NCBI GenBank assembly: GCA_017435385.1
Contig: JAFSFB010000022.1
Coordinates: 1 to 64,000, forward strand
Origin: Clostridia bacterium
GTDB lineage: Bacteria > Bacillota > Clostridia > Oscillospirales > Acutalibacteraceae
Reading direction: 5' to 3'
Length of the DNA: 64,000 nt
Of this stretch, positions 57,281 through 64,000 are shown piece after piece (position 1 is the first letter of the stretch; each line of letters starts with the position of its first letter). The translations under genes were made by a program, and so were the position numbers. The notes beneath the pieces are model-generated. The model did not search any database. It was given only the letters and a program-made list of their open reading frames with translations, and was not told the origin of the DNA.

Positions 57281-57964
57281 TTATATTTTCTCAACCTCAA
57301 CAACCGTCAGAACCTTGTCGGCGATTCTGAATCTGACATCATATCCCGCAAATTCAAGTCCGTAGATGCGCTCGGCATCGTCCTGGTATTGCGGTCTGGG
57401 GTCCTGCTTTAAAACGGCTGTGAGAGCCTTCCGCTTGTCCTGAGGGATATCCGACATCAAATGCTCGGGAAAATCAACCTCGAGCGAGCCTTCCTTTTCC
57501 TGAAGAGCAAATCCGCCGCTTGCCTCAGGGTGAGAGTCAACATAGGGCAGATAGGGCTTGATGTCGATTATCGGCGTGCCGTCGAGCAGGTCTGCACCGC
57601 TGACTCTGAGAATATGACCGTGGTTTTCCGTTTCCTCAACTCCGAGAAGCTTAACGCAGGAAAGTCCGATCGAATTCGGTCTGAAGGGGGAGCGAGAAGC
57701 GAAAACGCCCATGCGCTTGTTGCCGCCGAGCCTTGGCGGTCTGACCGTCGGACTCCATTCCTTTTCTGCACATTCCGAAAACAACCAAAGCAGCCAGATA
57801 TGGGAATAGCCCTCGATTCCTCTCAGAGCATCGGGGTTTCTGAATTCGGGCTCAAAGATTACGGTTGCCTCAAGCTCGTCTATAAGTCCGCTCTGACGGG
57901 GAATGCCGAATTTCGATGAAAAATCGGATTTTATGTGTGCGATGGGCTTGACCGTGAATTCCAA
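57281..57964 (-). CDS. trmO: tRNA (N6-threonylcarbamoyladenosine-37-N6)-methyltransferase
   Basis: A 227-residue SAM-dependent methyltransferase of the TrmO/TsaA beta-barrel family. It starts at TTG 57964, with GAGGTG upstream. PIAHIKSDFSSKFGIPRQSG at the start, GYSHIWLLWLFSE near 50, RPPRLGGNKRMGVFASRSPFRPN near 75, and DLLDGTPIIDIKPYLPYVD near 128 are characteristic. It methylates t6A at position 37 of some threonine tRNAs. A tRNA-Thr gene lies 49 bases upstream on the same strand, a striking neighbour given the known substrate. Confidence 0.92.
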   Translation of the reverse strand: MEFTVKPIAHIKSDFSSKFGIPRQSGLIDELEATVIFEPEFRNPDALRGIEGYSHIWLLWLFSECAEKEWSPTVRPPRLGGNKRMGVFASRSPFRPNSIGLSCVKLLGVEETENHGHILRVSGADLLDGTPIIDIKPYLPYVDSHPEASGGFALQEKEGSLEVDFPEHLMSDIPQDKRKALTAVLKQDPRPQYQDDAERIYGLEFAGYDVRFRIADKVLTVVEVEKI

Positions 57965-57984
57965 ATAATCACCTCATAACAAAA

Positions 57985-58012
57985 GAAAGCAAGTCATTTC
58001 TGACTTGCTTTC
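57985..58012 (-). terminator. Terminator of the tRNA-Thr gene
   Basis: Minus strand: AAAGCAAGTCA / TGACTTGCTTT with GAAA loop, then CTTTTGTT, starting one base after the CCA end. Confidence 0.85.
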
Positions 58013-58088
58013 TGGAGCTGCTAGGCAGACTCGAACTGCCGACCTCATCCTTACCAAGGATGTGCTCTACCACCTGAGCCATAGCAGC
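58013..58088 (-). tRNA. tRNA-Thr (anticodon GGT)
   Basis: 76 bases with encoded CCA. Acceptor stem GCTGCTA / TAGCAGC with discriminator T; D arm GGCTCAGGTGGTAGAGC; anticodon stem CATCC / GGATG with loop TTGGTAA, anticodon GGT; T arm with GTTCGAGTC. It reads ACC and ACU codons. Confidence 0.95.
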
Positions 58089-58114
58089 ATGGTGCGTTCT
58101 TCCGAACGCAAATT

Positions 58115-58143
58115 ATATTACCATATAGTTACGGATTTTGCAA
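58115..58143 (-). promoter_or_regulatory. Promoter of tRNA-Thr
   Basis: Minus strand: TTGCAA (58143-58138), 17-base spacer, TAATAT (58120-58115). Between it and the tRNA a small hairpin GCGTTC-GGAA-GAACGC lies at 58095-58110. Confidence 0.6.
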
Positions 58144-58193
58144 GCCTTTTTTTAAAAATATTTTAAATAATATTAATATTATTGTAAATCGGC

Positions 58194-59477
58194 TCAGATT
58201 ACTCCTTCGTCGACCGCTTTTTCAACGAATTCGGCAAAGAGAGCGCAGCTCCAGCTGAACCAGCTTCTTGTGAAGGTGTCGGGATCGTTTGCATCGAAGC
58301 CCTCGTGCATATATCCCGTGCCGCCGTCGGTCGTTTCGAGATAGTGAAGAATCTCTCTCATTTCTTCGGCATTGTCAGATGTCAGACCTTGCATTGAAAG
58401 AGCAATATGCCAGATATAGCCCTCGGGTGTGTGGGGACTGCCGACGCCCTTTGCGAATTTGCCCTCATAATAATAGGGGTTGTCCTTGCTGAGGATGAAA
58501 CGCCTTGTGTTGCGGTAGGTTTCATCATCCGTTGAGCAGAAGCCGAGATACGGTGCGGAAAGAAGGCTCGGAACATTCGCATCGTCAAAGAGGAAATAAT
58601 CTCCCTTGCCGTTTACCTCGCAGGCATAGATCCTGCCGTATTTCTCATGCTCAATAACCGCATGCTTTTCAATTCCGTCAACAATTTCCGAGCGGAGTTT
58701 TTCCGCTTTTTCAAGAAGCTCTTTTTCCTCGGGAAATGCCGCTTTGAGCATTTCGTCAAGATAACCGAGAACAACGGCTGCGAACATGTTGGATGCAACG
58801 AGATAGCCGTAGCGGCAGGCATCGTCGCTCGGTCTGAAGCCCGACCAGGTCATGCCCGTATAATCAACGGGCTCGCCCATGCCGTCATTATGAAGAGTAT
58901 CCTGATAAGGGCAGTTGAGTCTTGTGAAGCGGTAAGGTGATTTTTCAAAATGGTGCTGCTCGGTTATCCACAGATCGACCGTTGTTTTTGCGCTCTCAAG
59001 GAAGCTCAGGTCAAGAAGCGATTCGTCGCCCGTTGCTTTCCAATAGAGATAAGTAAGGCGCAGGGGATAGCAGAGCGAATCGATCTCGTATTTTCTTTCC
59101 CATACGATCGGATGATTCTTAGGAAAATCATTGAATTCCTCGTGGTCATTCTCCTCTTTTTTGTATGCGTTTGCATAAGGCTCAAGGGAGATATATTCTC
59201 TCTGCTTTCTTATAACTCCGCCGATGATGGCTCTTATATCGTGGCTGTCACGGGCAAGGGGAATATAGTGCGAAACCTCAGCCGTCGAGTCACGCAGCCA
59301 CATGGCGGGAATATCGCCGGTCAGAACAAAGACCTTGCCGTCGGGCAGAATTTCGGTTGCCGTTTCGAGCGTGTTGGGGTAGCAGTTTCTGTAAAGCGAA
59401 GCAAGCTTCGGGCTGTGCTTTTCGATCTTTTTGCAGTATTCGTTTATTCTGTTTTCAACGCATGCGGGGATTTTCAT
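58194..59477 (-). CDS. GH125 exo-alpha-1,6-mannosidase
   Basis: A 427-residue cytoplasmic enzyme of the GH125 alpha/alpha barrel. ATG 59477 follows AAAGGAGAAACGG on minus. Landmarks: FVLTGDIPAMWLRDSTAEVSHY near residue 50, KYEIDSLCYPLRLTYLYWK near 128, YTGMTWSGFRPSDDAC near 206 (catalytic Asp region), GKGDYFLFDDANVPSLLSAP near 290, and SPHTPEGYIWHIALSMQ near 347 (catalytic Glu region). The family removes alpha-1,6-mannose from N-glycan or yeast mannan oligosaccharides. Together with GH2, GH3 and GH29 nearby, this fits intracellular breakdown of N-glycan-type oligosaccharides. Confidence 0.92.
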   Translation of the reverse strand: MKIPACVENRINEYCKKIEKHSPKLASLYRNCYPNTLETATEILPDGKVFVLTGDIPAMWLRDSTAEVSHYIPLARDSHDIRAIIGGVIRKQREYISLEPYANAYKKEENDHEEFNDFPKNHPIVWERKYEIDSLCYPLRLTYLYWKATGDESLLDLSFLESAKTTVDLWITEQHHFEKSPYRFTRLNCPYQDTLHNDGMGEPVDYTGMTWSGFRPSDDACRYGYLVASNMFAAVVLGYLDEMLKAAFPEEKELLEKAEKLRSEIVDGIEKHAVIEHEKYGRIYACEVNGKGDYFLFDDANVPSLLSAPYLGFCSTDDETYRNTRRFILSKDNPYYYEGKFAKGVGSPHTPEGYIWHIALSMQGLTSDNAEEMREILHYLETTDGGTGYMHEGFDANDPDTFTRSWFSWSCALFAEFVEKAVDEGVI

Positions 59478-59508
59478 GCCGTTTCTCCTTTTTAAATGTG
59501 ATAGGATA

Positions 59509-59537
59509 ATGATATCTTACCCGAGGCGTAAAGTCAA
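59509..59537 (-). promoter_or_regulatory. Promoter of the GH125 gene
   Basis: Minus strand: TTGACT (59537-59532), 17-base spacer TTACGCCTCGGGTAAGA, TATCAT (59514-59509). The spacer contains CCTCGGGTAA, which also lies in the MerR operator at 43958-43967. Confidence 0.65.
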
Positions 59538-59569
59538 CAAAATTTGAATTATTATTAACATAACATTCA

Positions 59570-59598
59570 TTGAAAATCCTTACAATATATGATAGAAT
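59570..59598 (+). promoter_or_regulatory. Promoter of the patatin gene
   Basis: TTGAAA (59570-59575), 17-base spacer, TAGAAT (59593-59598), 33 bases before TTG 59631. Confidence 0.7.
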
Positions 59599-59630
59599 TA
59601 TTGCAGTAAGTTTTTTACGGAGGAATTGCC

Positions 59631-60713
59631 TTGGAAAAATACGGTCTTGTTCTTGCAGGCGGCGGAGCAAAGGGAGTCTATCAGCTCGGCGCATGGCAAG
59701 CCATGAGAGAAATCGGAATCAGTTTTTCTGTGGTTGCAGGTGTTTCCGTCGGCTCGATCAACGGTGCGCTGATTGCATCCGACAGCTATGAAGAAGCGAA
59801 AATGCTCTGGCGGTCGGCTTCAATCGACAGAGGCGTAAACATTTCCCGTGAGCTCAGGGATCCCGAAAACCTTTTCAGCATAAAGAATTTTCCGGCTCTT
59901 ATCAAGGAGGTCTGGAAAAACGGCGGTATCGATGCTTCGCCGACAAAGGCTCTGCTTCAGGAGTTTATCGACGAGAGTAAGGTCAGAAGCTCCGATATCG
60001 GACTCGGACTTGTAACCTTCAGTCTTTCCGAATATGAGCCCAAAGAAATATTTATCGATAAGATTCCCGAAGGTCAGCTTCATGACTATCTTCTTGCTTC
60101 ATCGAAGGTGCCGGGAGTCAGCAACATCGGTCCCGAGGGAGAAAAGTTTCTCGACGGCGGAGTTTATGATAACACTCCCGTTGAAATGCTTCTCAAAAAC
60201 GGCTATAACCGTTTGATCGTTGTTGATATTTCGAGCATGAAGGGAATCGGTCACAGAGGCGATTTCGAAAACATGCAAATTGTTTATATCCGCCCGAATG
60301 ATGTTGATGAGCTCGGAGCCGCATTCGATTTCAGCGAAGAGATGTTTGAAAAGAGAATGAAAATGGGCTATCTCGATGCACGGAAAGCTTTCGGTCTGAT
60401 CTCGGGCAGAATCTATTATTTCGGCAAGGATGTTTTCAGGGATATGGTCAGAAAGTACGGAGCGGATGCCTGCAAGGAGCTTGAGAAAATGGCATATGAG
60501 CTCGGTCTTGAACGGCTGAAAATCTATGAGCCCGATGAATTCCTGCTCAGACTCAAGGAGCTTTATTCGGCTCATGTTGAGGAATATAACAAACGCCAGG
60601 ATGAAGCCGAGCAGAAGAAGATCTACGGTCAGATTCTCAAAAGACTTCCTCTTTTCAAATCGGGTGAGGAATATTCCGAAGCGATTGCTGTGCTCGACAG
60701 CATAGTCCTTTGA
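59631..60713 (+). CDS. Patatin-like phospholipase
   Basis: A 360-residue protein starting at TTG 59631, preceded by GGAGGAA. The oxyanion hole GGGAKGVYQLG is at residue 9, the nucleophile elbow GVSVGSING near 37 (Ser), and the catalytic Asp in FLDGGVYDNTPVEML near 172; these three are complete. The remaining 180 residues are helical and unrecognised, with a charged end. Patatins hydrolyse acyl groups of lipids. No export signal is seen, so it acts in the cytoplasm or at the inner membrane face. The gene stands alone. Confidence 0.88.
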   Translation: MEKYGLVLAGGGAKGVYQLGAWQAMREIGISFSVVAGVSVGSINGALIASDSYEEAKMLWRSASIDRGVNISRELRDPENLFSIKNFPALIKEVWKNGGIDASPTKALLQEFIDESKVRSSDIGLGLVTFSLSEYEPKEIFIDKIPEGQLHDYLLASSKVPGVSNIGPEGEKFLDGGVYDNTPVEMLLKNGYNRLIVVDISSMKGIGHRGDFENMQIVYIRPNDVDELGAAFDFSEEMFEKRMKMGYLDARKAFGLISGRIYYFGKDVFRDMVRKYGADACKELEKMAYELGLERLKIYEPDEFLLRLKELYSAHVEEYNKRQDEAEQKKIYGQILKRLPLFKSGEEYSEAIAVLDSIVL

Positions 60714-60723
60714 CAGTTTTTTC

Positions 60724-60749
60724 GTAGGGGCGATTCACGAATCGCCCGC
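60724..60749. repeat. Short palindromic intergenic element (GCGATTC type)
   Basis: GTAGGGGCGATTC-AC-GAATCGCCCGC, then TTTTT, 11 bases after the patatin stop, so it may double as its terminator. The stem is identical to 52552-52571. Confidence 0.65.
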
Positions 60750-60806
60750 TTTTTAAAAACGGATGAATAATATGCAGAATCAAAAAATTCCGCAACAAAT
60801 CAATAC

Positions 60807-60836
60807 GGCTTGCACGGAAACAACTCCGTGCAAGCC
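60807..60836. terminator. Hairpin downstream of the his operon
   Basis: Perfect 12-base stem GGCTTGCACGGA / TCCGTGCAAGCC with 6-base loop, 10 bases past the hisIE stop. T content is moderate on both strands. Confidence 0.7.
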
Positions 60837-60846
60837 GTTGTTTGTT

Positions 60847-61482
60847 TTACTGCATTTTTTCCTGCTTGACCTTATGGTCAACGATGTGACGCTTTGCAAG
60901 CTCAGCGGTTACCTCGTCGAGGGAAATACCCATTTCGATCATGAGAACGGTGATATGATAGAGCAGGTCGGCAATTTCATAAACCGTTTCAGCCTTGTCG
61001 CCGCCCTTTGCTCCGATGATGACCTCGGTGCATTCCTCGCCGACCTTCTTGAGGATCTTATCGATTCCTTTTTCAAAAAGGTAGGTCGTGTATGAGCCTT
61101 CCTTTTTGTTGATCTTTCTGCCGAGGAGCATTTCGTAAAGTCCCTCGTATGAAAAGGCTTCGTCGTTGCTTTCAACGATCTCGTTGAAGAAGCAGGTTTC
61201 GCTGCCCGTGTGGCATGCAGGACCTTCTTTGATCACATCGATGAGAAGAGTGTCCTTGTCGCAGTCCGTGCGGATGCTGACAACATTCTGGAAGTTGCCC
61301 GAGGTTGCACCCTTGCGCCATAATTCCTGACGGCTGCGGCTGTAGAAGCATGTCTTGCCTTCCTTGATCGTGATATCAAGGCTTTCGGCGTTCATATATG
61401 CAAGCATGAGAACCTTTTTTGTATAGTGGTCCTGAACGATTGCGGGAATCAGTCCGTTTGCGTCGAATTTAAGATCAGTCAT
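60847..61482 (-). CDS. hisIE: Phosphoribosyl-AMP cyclohydrolase / phosphoribosyl-ATP diphosphatase
   Basis: A 211-residue bifunctional enzyme for steps 2 and 3 of histidine synthesis. The HisI half (1-110) has [19 protein letters not shown] near 45, and the metal-binding Asp/Cys residues in RTDCDKD and CHTGSETC. The HisE half (from about 118) has [20 protein letters not shown] and a pyrophosphohydrolase helix pair (EVIIGAK, then [13 protein letters not shown]). It is the last gene of the minus-strand his operon, 2 bases after hisF. Confidence 0.95.
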   Translation of the reverse strand: MTDLKFDANGLIPAIVQDHYTKKVLMLAYMNAESLDITIKEGKTCFYSRSRQELWRKGATSGNFQNVVSIRTDCDKDTLLIDVIKEGPACHTGSETCFFNEIVESNDEAFSYEGLYEMLLGRKINKKEGSYTTYLFEKGIDKILKKVGEECTEVIIGAKGGDKAETVYEIADLLYHITVLMIEMGISLDEVTAELAKRHIVDHKVKQEKMQ

Positions 61483-61484
61483 TT

Positions 61485-62240
61485 TTATATCCTCATTTCT
61501 ATGTTGTTATCGTTGAGATATTTTTTCAGGTCAGCGATGCTGAGCTCTTTAAAATGGAATATCGAAGCGGCAAGCCCTGCATCTGCACAGCCTGCCTTGA
61601 ACAGCTCGAGGAAATCCTCTTTTTTACCAGCGCCGCCGCTTGCGATAACGGGGATCGAAACAAGCTCGCTGACAGCCTGAAGCATTTCGAGGTCAAAGCC
61701 CTGCTTGACGCCGTCTGTGTCAATGCTGTTGACAACAAGCTCACCTGCACCGCTGTTTTCGCCGTTCTTCGCCCATTCGAGAGCATCAATGCCCGTGTCA
61801 ATTCTTCCGCCCTTGCTGAAAATGCGGAATTTGCCGTCAACTCTCTTGACATCCATTGAAAGAACAACGCACTGATCGCCGTATTTTTTTGCGGCCTTTT
61901 CGATAAGCGAAGGGTCTTTTATTGCACCCGAGTTGACCGAAACTTTGTCTGCACCGCATTTGAGGACTCTGTCAAAATCGTCGAGAGTGTTGATTCCGCC
62001 GCCGACGGTCAGAGGAATGAAAATTTCTTTTGCGACCTGAGTGAGCGCATCGGTGAACAGACCTCTGTTTTCGTATGAAGCAGTAATATCATAGAAAACA
62101 AGCTCGTCAGCACCGCTGTCATTATAAAAATGAGCAAGCTCAACGGGGGATGCGACATCCTGAATGCCCTCGAAGTTGACGCCCTTGACGACTCTGCCGT
62201 TTCTCACATCAAGGCAGGGAATTATTCTTTTTGTTATCAT
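61485..62240 (-). CDS. hisF: Imidazole glycerol phosphate synthase, cyclase subunit
   Basis: A 251-residue TIM barrel. [18 protein letters not shown] at the start carries the first catalytic Asp, [28 protein letters not shown] near 80 and [20 protein letters not shown] near 168 (second catalytic Asp) are diagnostic, with the phosphate-binding [11 protein letters not shown] near 205. With HisH it makes IGP and AICAR from PRFAR. Its start overlaps hisA by 4 bases. Confidence 0.97.
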   Translation of the reverse strand: MITKRIIPCLDVRNGRVVKGVNFEGIQDVASPVELAHFYNDSGADELVFYDITASYENRGLFTDALTQVAKEIFIPLTVGGGINTLDDFDRVLKCGADKVSVNSGAIKDPSLIEKAAKKYGDQCVVLSMDVKRVDGKFRIFSKGGRIDTGIDALEWAKNGENSGAGELVVNSIDTDGVKQGFDLEMLQAVSELVSIPVIASGGAGKKEDFLELFKAGCADAGLAASIFHFKELSIADLKKYLNDNNIEMRI

Positions 62241-62968
62241 AATGTACCTCCTGCCGCATTGAGCGCCTCTTTAAGATCAAGCTTTCCTTCGTAAACAGCC
62301 TTGCCGAGAATTGCTCCGTAGATATTCATTGAATTGAGAGCTTTGATTTCGTCGATGAAAGTGATTCCGCCTGATGCAACTATATCAAGTCCTTCGATCT
62401 TTGAAAGCTCTTTATAAATTTCGAGGTTGGTGCCCGAAAGCATACCGTCTTTGGAAATGTCGGTGTAAATTACCGTTTTAACGCCCGTGTCACGCAGCTT
62501 TTTGCAGAACTCAACGGAATCAACGCTTGTCGTTTCCTGCCAGCCGTTGACGGCAACAAGACCGTTCTTGGCATCGACTCCGACAGCAACGGCTTCTCCG
62601 AATTCCTTGACAGCCTCCTCGACGAAGGGATAATTTCTGACAGCGGCAGTTCCGAGAATAACCCTTTTTACGCCGAGGTTCAGATAATCCTCAATTCTTT
62701 TCATGTCACGGATTCCGCCGCCGACCTCGATGAAAAGACCTTTTATCTGAGCCGCCTCACGGATCGAATCGAAGTTGACGGGCGAGCCGTGCTTTGCGCC
62801 GTCGAGGTCAACCATGTGAAGATTCGTTGCGCCTGCTTTCATGAATTCGTGAGCCATTTCGGCAGGGGAGTCCGCATATATTTTAACTTCGTTGTAATCG
62901 CCCTTTGTCAGACGAACAACCTTGCCGCCGAGAATATCGGTGGCGGGAAAAATCTGCATATCAATCAC
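62237..62968 (-). CDS. hisA: ProFAR isomerase
   Basis: A 243-residue TIM barrel homologous to HisF: IFPATDILGGKVVRLTKGDYN at the start (catalytic Asp), GGGIRDMKRIEDYLNLGVKRVILGTAA near 80, IYTDISKDGMLSGTN near 168 (second Asp) and the phosphate-binding IVASGGI near 197. It converts ProFAR to PRFAR. It lies 6 bases after hisH and overlaps hisF by 4 bases, so translation is coupled. Confidence 0.96.
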   Translation of the reverse strand: MIDMQIFPATDILGGKVVRLTKGDYNEVKIYADSPAEMAHEFMKAGATNLHMVDLDGAKHGSPVNFDSIREAAQIKGLFIEVGGGIRDMKRIEDYLNLGVKRVILGTAAVRNYPFVEEAVKEFGEAVAVGVDAKNGLVAVNGWQETTSVDSVEFCKKLRDTGVKTVIYTDISKDGMLSGTNLEIYKELSKIEGLDIVASGGITFIDEIKALNSMNIYGAILGKAVYEGKLDLKEALNAAGGTL

Positions 62969-62974
62969 CTGTAT

Positions 62975-63583
62975 TTATATTTCAGAAAATGCTTTTAACA
63001 GAGCAAGACCCTTTGCACCGCTCTTTTCCGGATGGAACTGCATTCCGTAAACGCTTCCGCTTTTTACGATAGCGGGAACGGCAACGCCGTATTCGGCAAA
63101 TGCAAGAGTGTTTTCGATGCAGTTGCGTGCGTAAAAAGAATGAACGAAATACATATAATCGCCTGCATCGGTATATTTGAATATCGGATCGGCTTTTGCA
63201 AGGTTGAGCTTGTTCCAGCCCATGTGAGGTATCTTCAGCTCTTTCGGGATCTGACCTTCAAGAGGACCGACATAGCCCTTGATAAGACCGAGTCCCATGT
63301 GTGCGCCGTATTCAAAGCTCTTTTCAAAAAGCATCTGCATGCCGAGGCATATGCCGAGGATCGGTCTGCCCTGCGATGCAAGCGAAACAACAAGCTCGCC
63401 CAGACCGCTTTCCTTCAGCTTTTTTGCGGCATCGGCAAACGCACCGACACCGGGGAGAATTATTTTATCTGCGGCTTCGATCTCCGCCTTGTCGCTTGTG
63501 ATTTTGCACTCAATGCCGAGGCTTTCTAGCGACGAGGAGAGCGAAAAAAGATTTCCGCAGCCGTAGTCAATTATAGCAATCAT
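62975..63583 (-). CDS. hisH: Imidazole glycerol phosphate synthase, glutaminase subunit
   Basis: A 202-residue class I glutamine amidotransferase. IDYGCGNLFSLSSSLE at the start, ILPGVGAFADAAKKL near 43, the nucleophile Cys in ILGICLGMQMLF near 78, and the His-Glu of YGMQFHPEKSG near 182. It supplies ammonia to HisF. Its ATG shares one base with the hisB stop (TGATG). Confidence 0.97.
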   Translation of the reverse strand: MIAIIDYGCGNLFSLSSSLESLGIECKITSDKAEIEAADKIILPGVGAFADAAKKLKESGLGELVVSLASQGRPILGICLGMQMLFEKSFEYGAHMGLGLIKGYVGPLEGQIPKELKIPHMGWNKLNLAKADPIFKYTDAGDYMYFVHSFYARNCIENTLAFAEYGVAVPAIVKSGSVYGMQFHPEKSGAKGLALLKAFSEI

Positions 63584-64000
63584 CAGAGAAGTCCTTTCGT
63601 TGAGGGGATTTCACCGCCGAGGGTGAGGTCTTCAAAAACAGCCTTGCATAAAGCTCTTGAAACCGATTTGAAAATGCCTTCGATGATGTGGTGGCTGTTC
63701 TTGCCGTAAAACTGCTTGATATGGAGAGTCACATCGCTGTTTCTAACAAATGAAATGAAGAACTCTTCAACAAGCTCCGTATCCATTCCGCCGACAGCAG
63801 GGGTGGGGATGTTCACATCATAGTTGAGATATGCTCTGCCGCTGATATCAACGCTTGCGAGAATAAGAGTTTCGTCCATGGGAAGAACGATGCTTCCGTA
63901 GCGTGAGATGCCTCTCTTTTCGCCGACGGCCTTTGCAAATGCCTGACCGAGAACGATGCCGACATCCTCAACCGTGTGATGATAGTCAACATGAGTATCT
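63583..64000 (-). CDS. hisB: Imidazoleglycerol-phosphate dehydratase, C-terminal part
   Basis: The frame is open to the window edge, so the N-terminus lies outside. About 138 residues are visible, beginning DTHVDYHHTVEDVGIVLGQA, a diagnostic HisB metal-binding region with the His-His pair, then GISRYGSIVLPMDETL and the second metal site FYGKNSHHIIEGIFKSVSRAL. It dehydrates IGP, step 6 of the pathway. It is the most upstream his gene visible; hisG, hisD and others would be expected beyond 64000. Confidence 0.95.
   Translation of the reverse strand, partial: DTHVDYHHTVEDVGIVLGQAFAKAVGEKRGISRYGSIVLPMDETLILASVDISGRAYLNYDVNIPTPAVGGMDTELVEEFFISFVRNSDVTLHIKQFYGKNSHHIIEGIFKSVSRALCKAVFEDLTLGGEIPSTKGLL

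Overview
The window looks like chromosomal DNA of a low-to-mid GC anaerobic Firmicute, most likely a gut or rumen Clostridia of the Ruminococcaceae/Oscillospiraceae type. Grounds: strong purine-rich ribosome binding sites, frequent TTG/GTG starts, near-consensus -35/-10 promoters almost always with 17-base spacing, a BspA-type leucine-rich-repeat surface protein, an EFR1-type flavodoxin/ferredoxin, a B12-binding radical SAM protein, a TAXI-TRAP transporter and many glycoside hydrolases. No rRNA, CRISPR array, integrase or transposase was seen.

Layout. Bases 1-5300 hold four envelope genes: a 5'-truncated unknown, a DUF3298/RsiV-like lipoprotein, a small secreted protein and a CAP/Ig-like protein. 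5.3-9.8 kb: an SF2 helicase with a membrane hairpin and a radical SAM/B12 protein. 9.8-18.2 kb, mostly minus strand: a GH106-like glycosidase with an MFS transporter, an orphan RepA_N replication-initiator homologue, a DUF4838 protein, a GH16 glucanase and a HAD phosphatase. 18.4-28.5 kb: an M20 peptidase, an ECF sigma / Ig-domain anti-sigma-like / 1360-residue BspA cluster, a GNAT, and a membrane protein with two Rossmann domains and a RyR-like C-terminus. 28.7-34.9 kb: TRAP transporter, DUF362, 5-alpha-reductase-fold protein, GH43. 35-41.4 kb: GH13, a DUF559 nuclease between two near-identical 205-base repeats, Nudix, an endonuclease/exonuclease/phosphatase-fold enzyme and three envelope proteins. 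41.5-51.7 kb: GH3, a membrane-fused MerR regulator, GH2, an alkaline-phosphatase-fold protein, EFR1, GH29. 51.7-60.7 kb: C39-like peptidase, hexapeptide acyltransferase plus GlmM, exonuclease plus dTDP-glucose dehydratase, TrmO, tRNA-Thr, GH125, patatin. The right end is a minus-strand histidine operon (hisB-H-A-F-IE).

How the genes work together. The glycosidases GH106-like, GH43, GH13, GH3, GH2, GH29 and GH125 all lack signal peptides. This suggests that imported oligosaccharides (rhamnose-, arabinose-, glucose-, galactose-, fucose- and mannose-containing) are trimmed inside the cell. The secreted proteins instead share a hydrophobic C-terminal tail, in two cases framed by CxCH / CxCGxxH cysteines.

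Most interesting points: the cysteine-framed C-terminal module; the DUF559 gene in a 606-base-period repeat cassette; the membrane Rossmann-RyR protein, whose start can be re-set from promoter position; the membrane-fused MerR regulator with a perfect dyad in a 19-base promoter spacer; the ECF sigma/BspA surface system; and three dispersed families of structured intergenic repeats.
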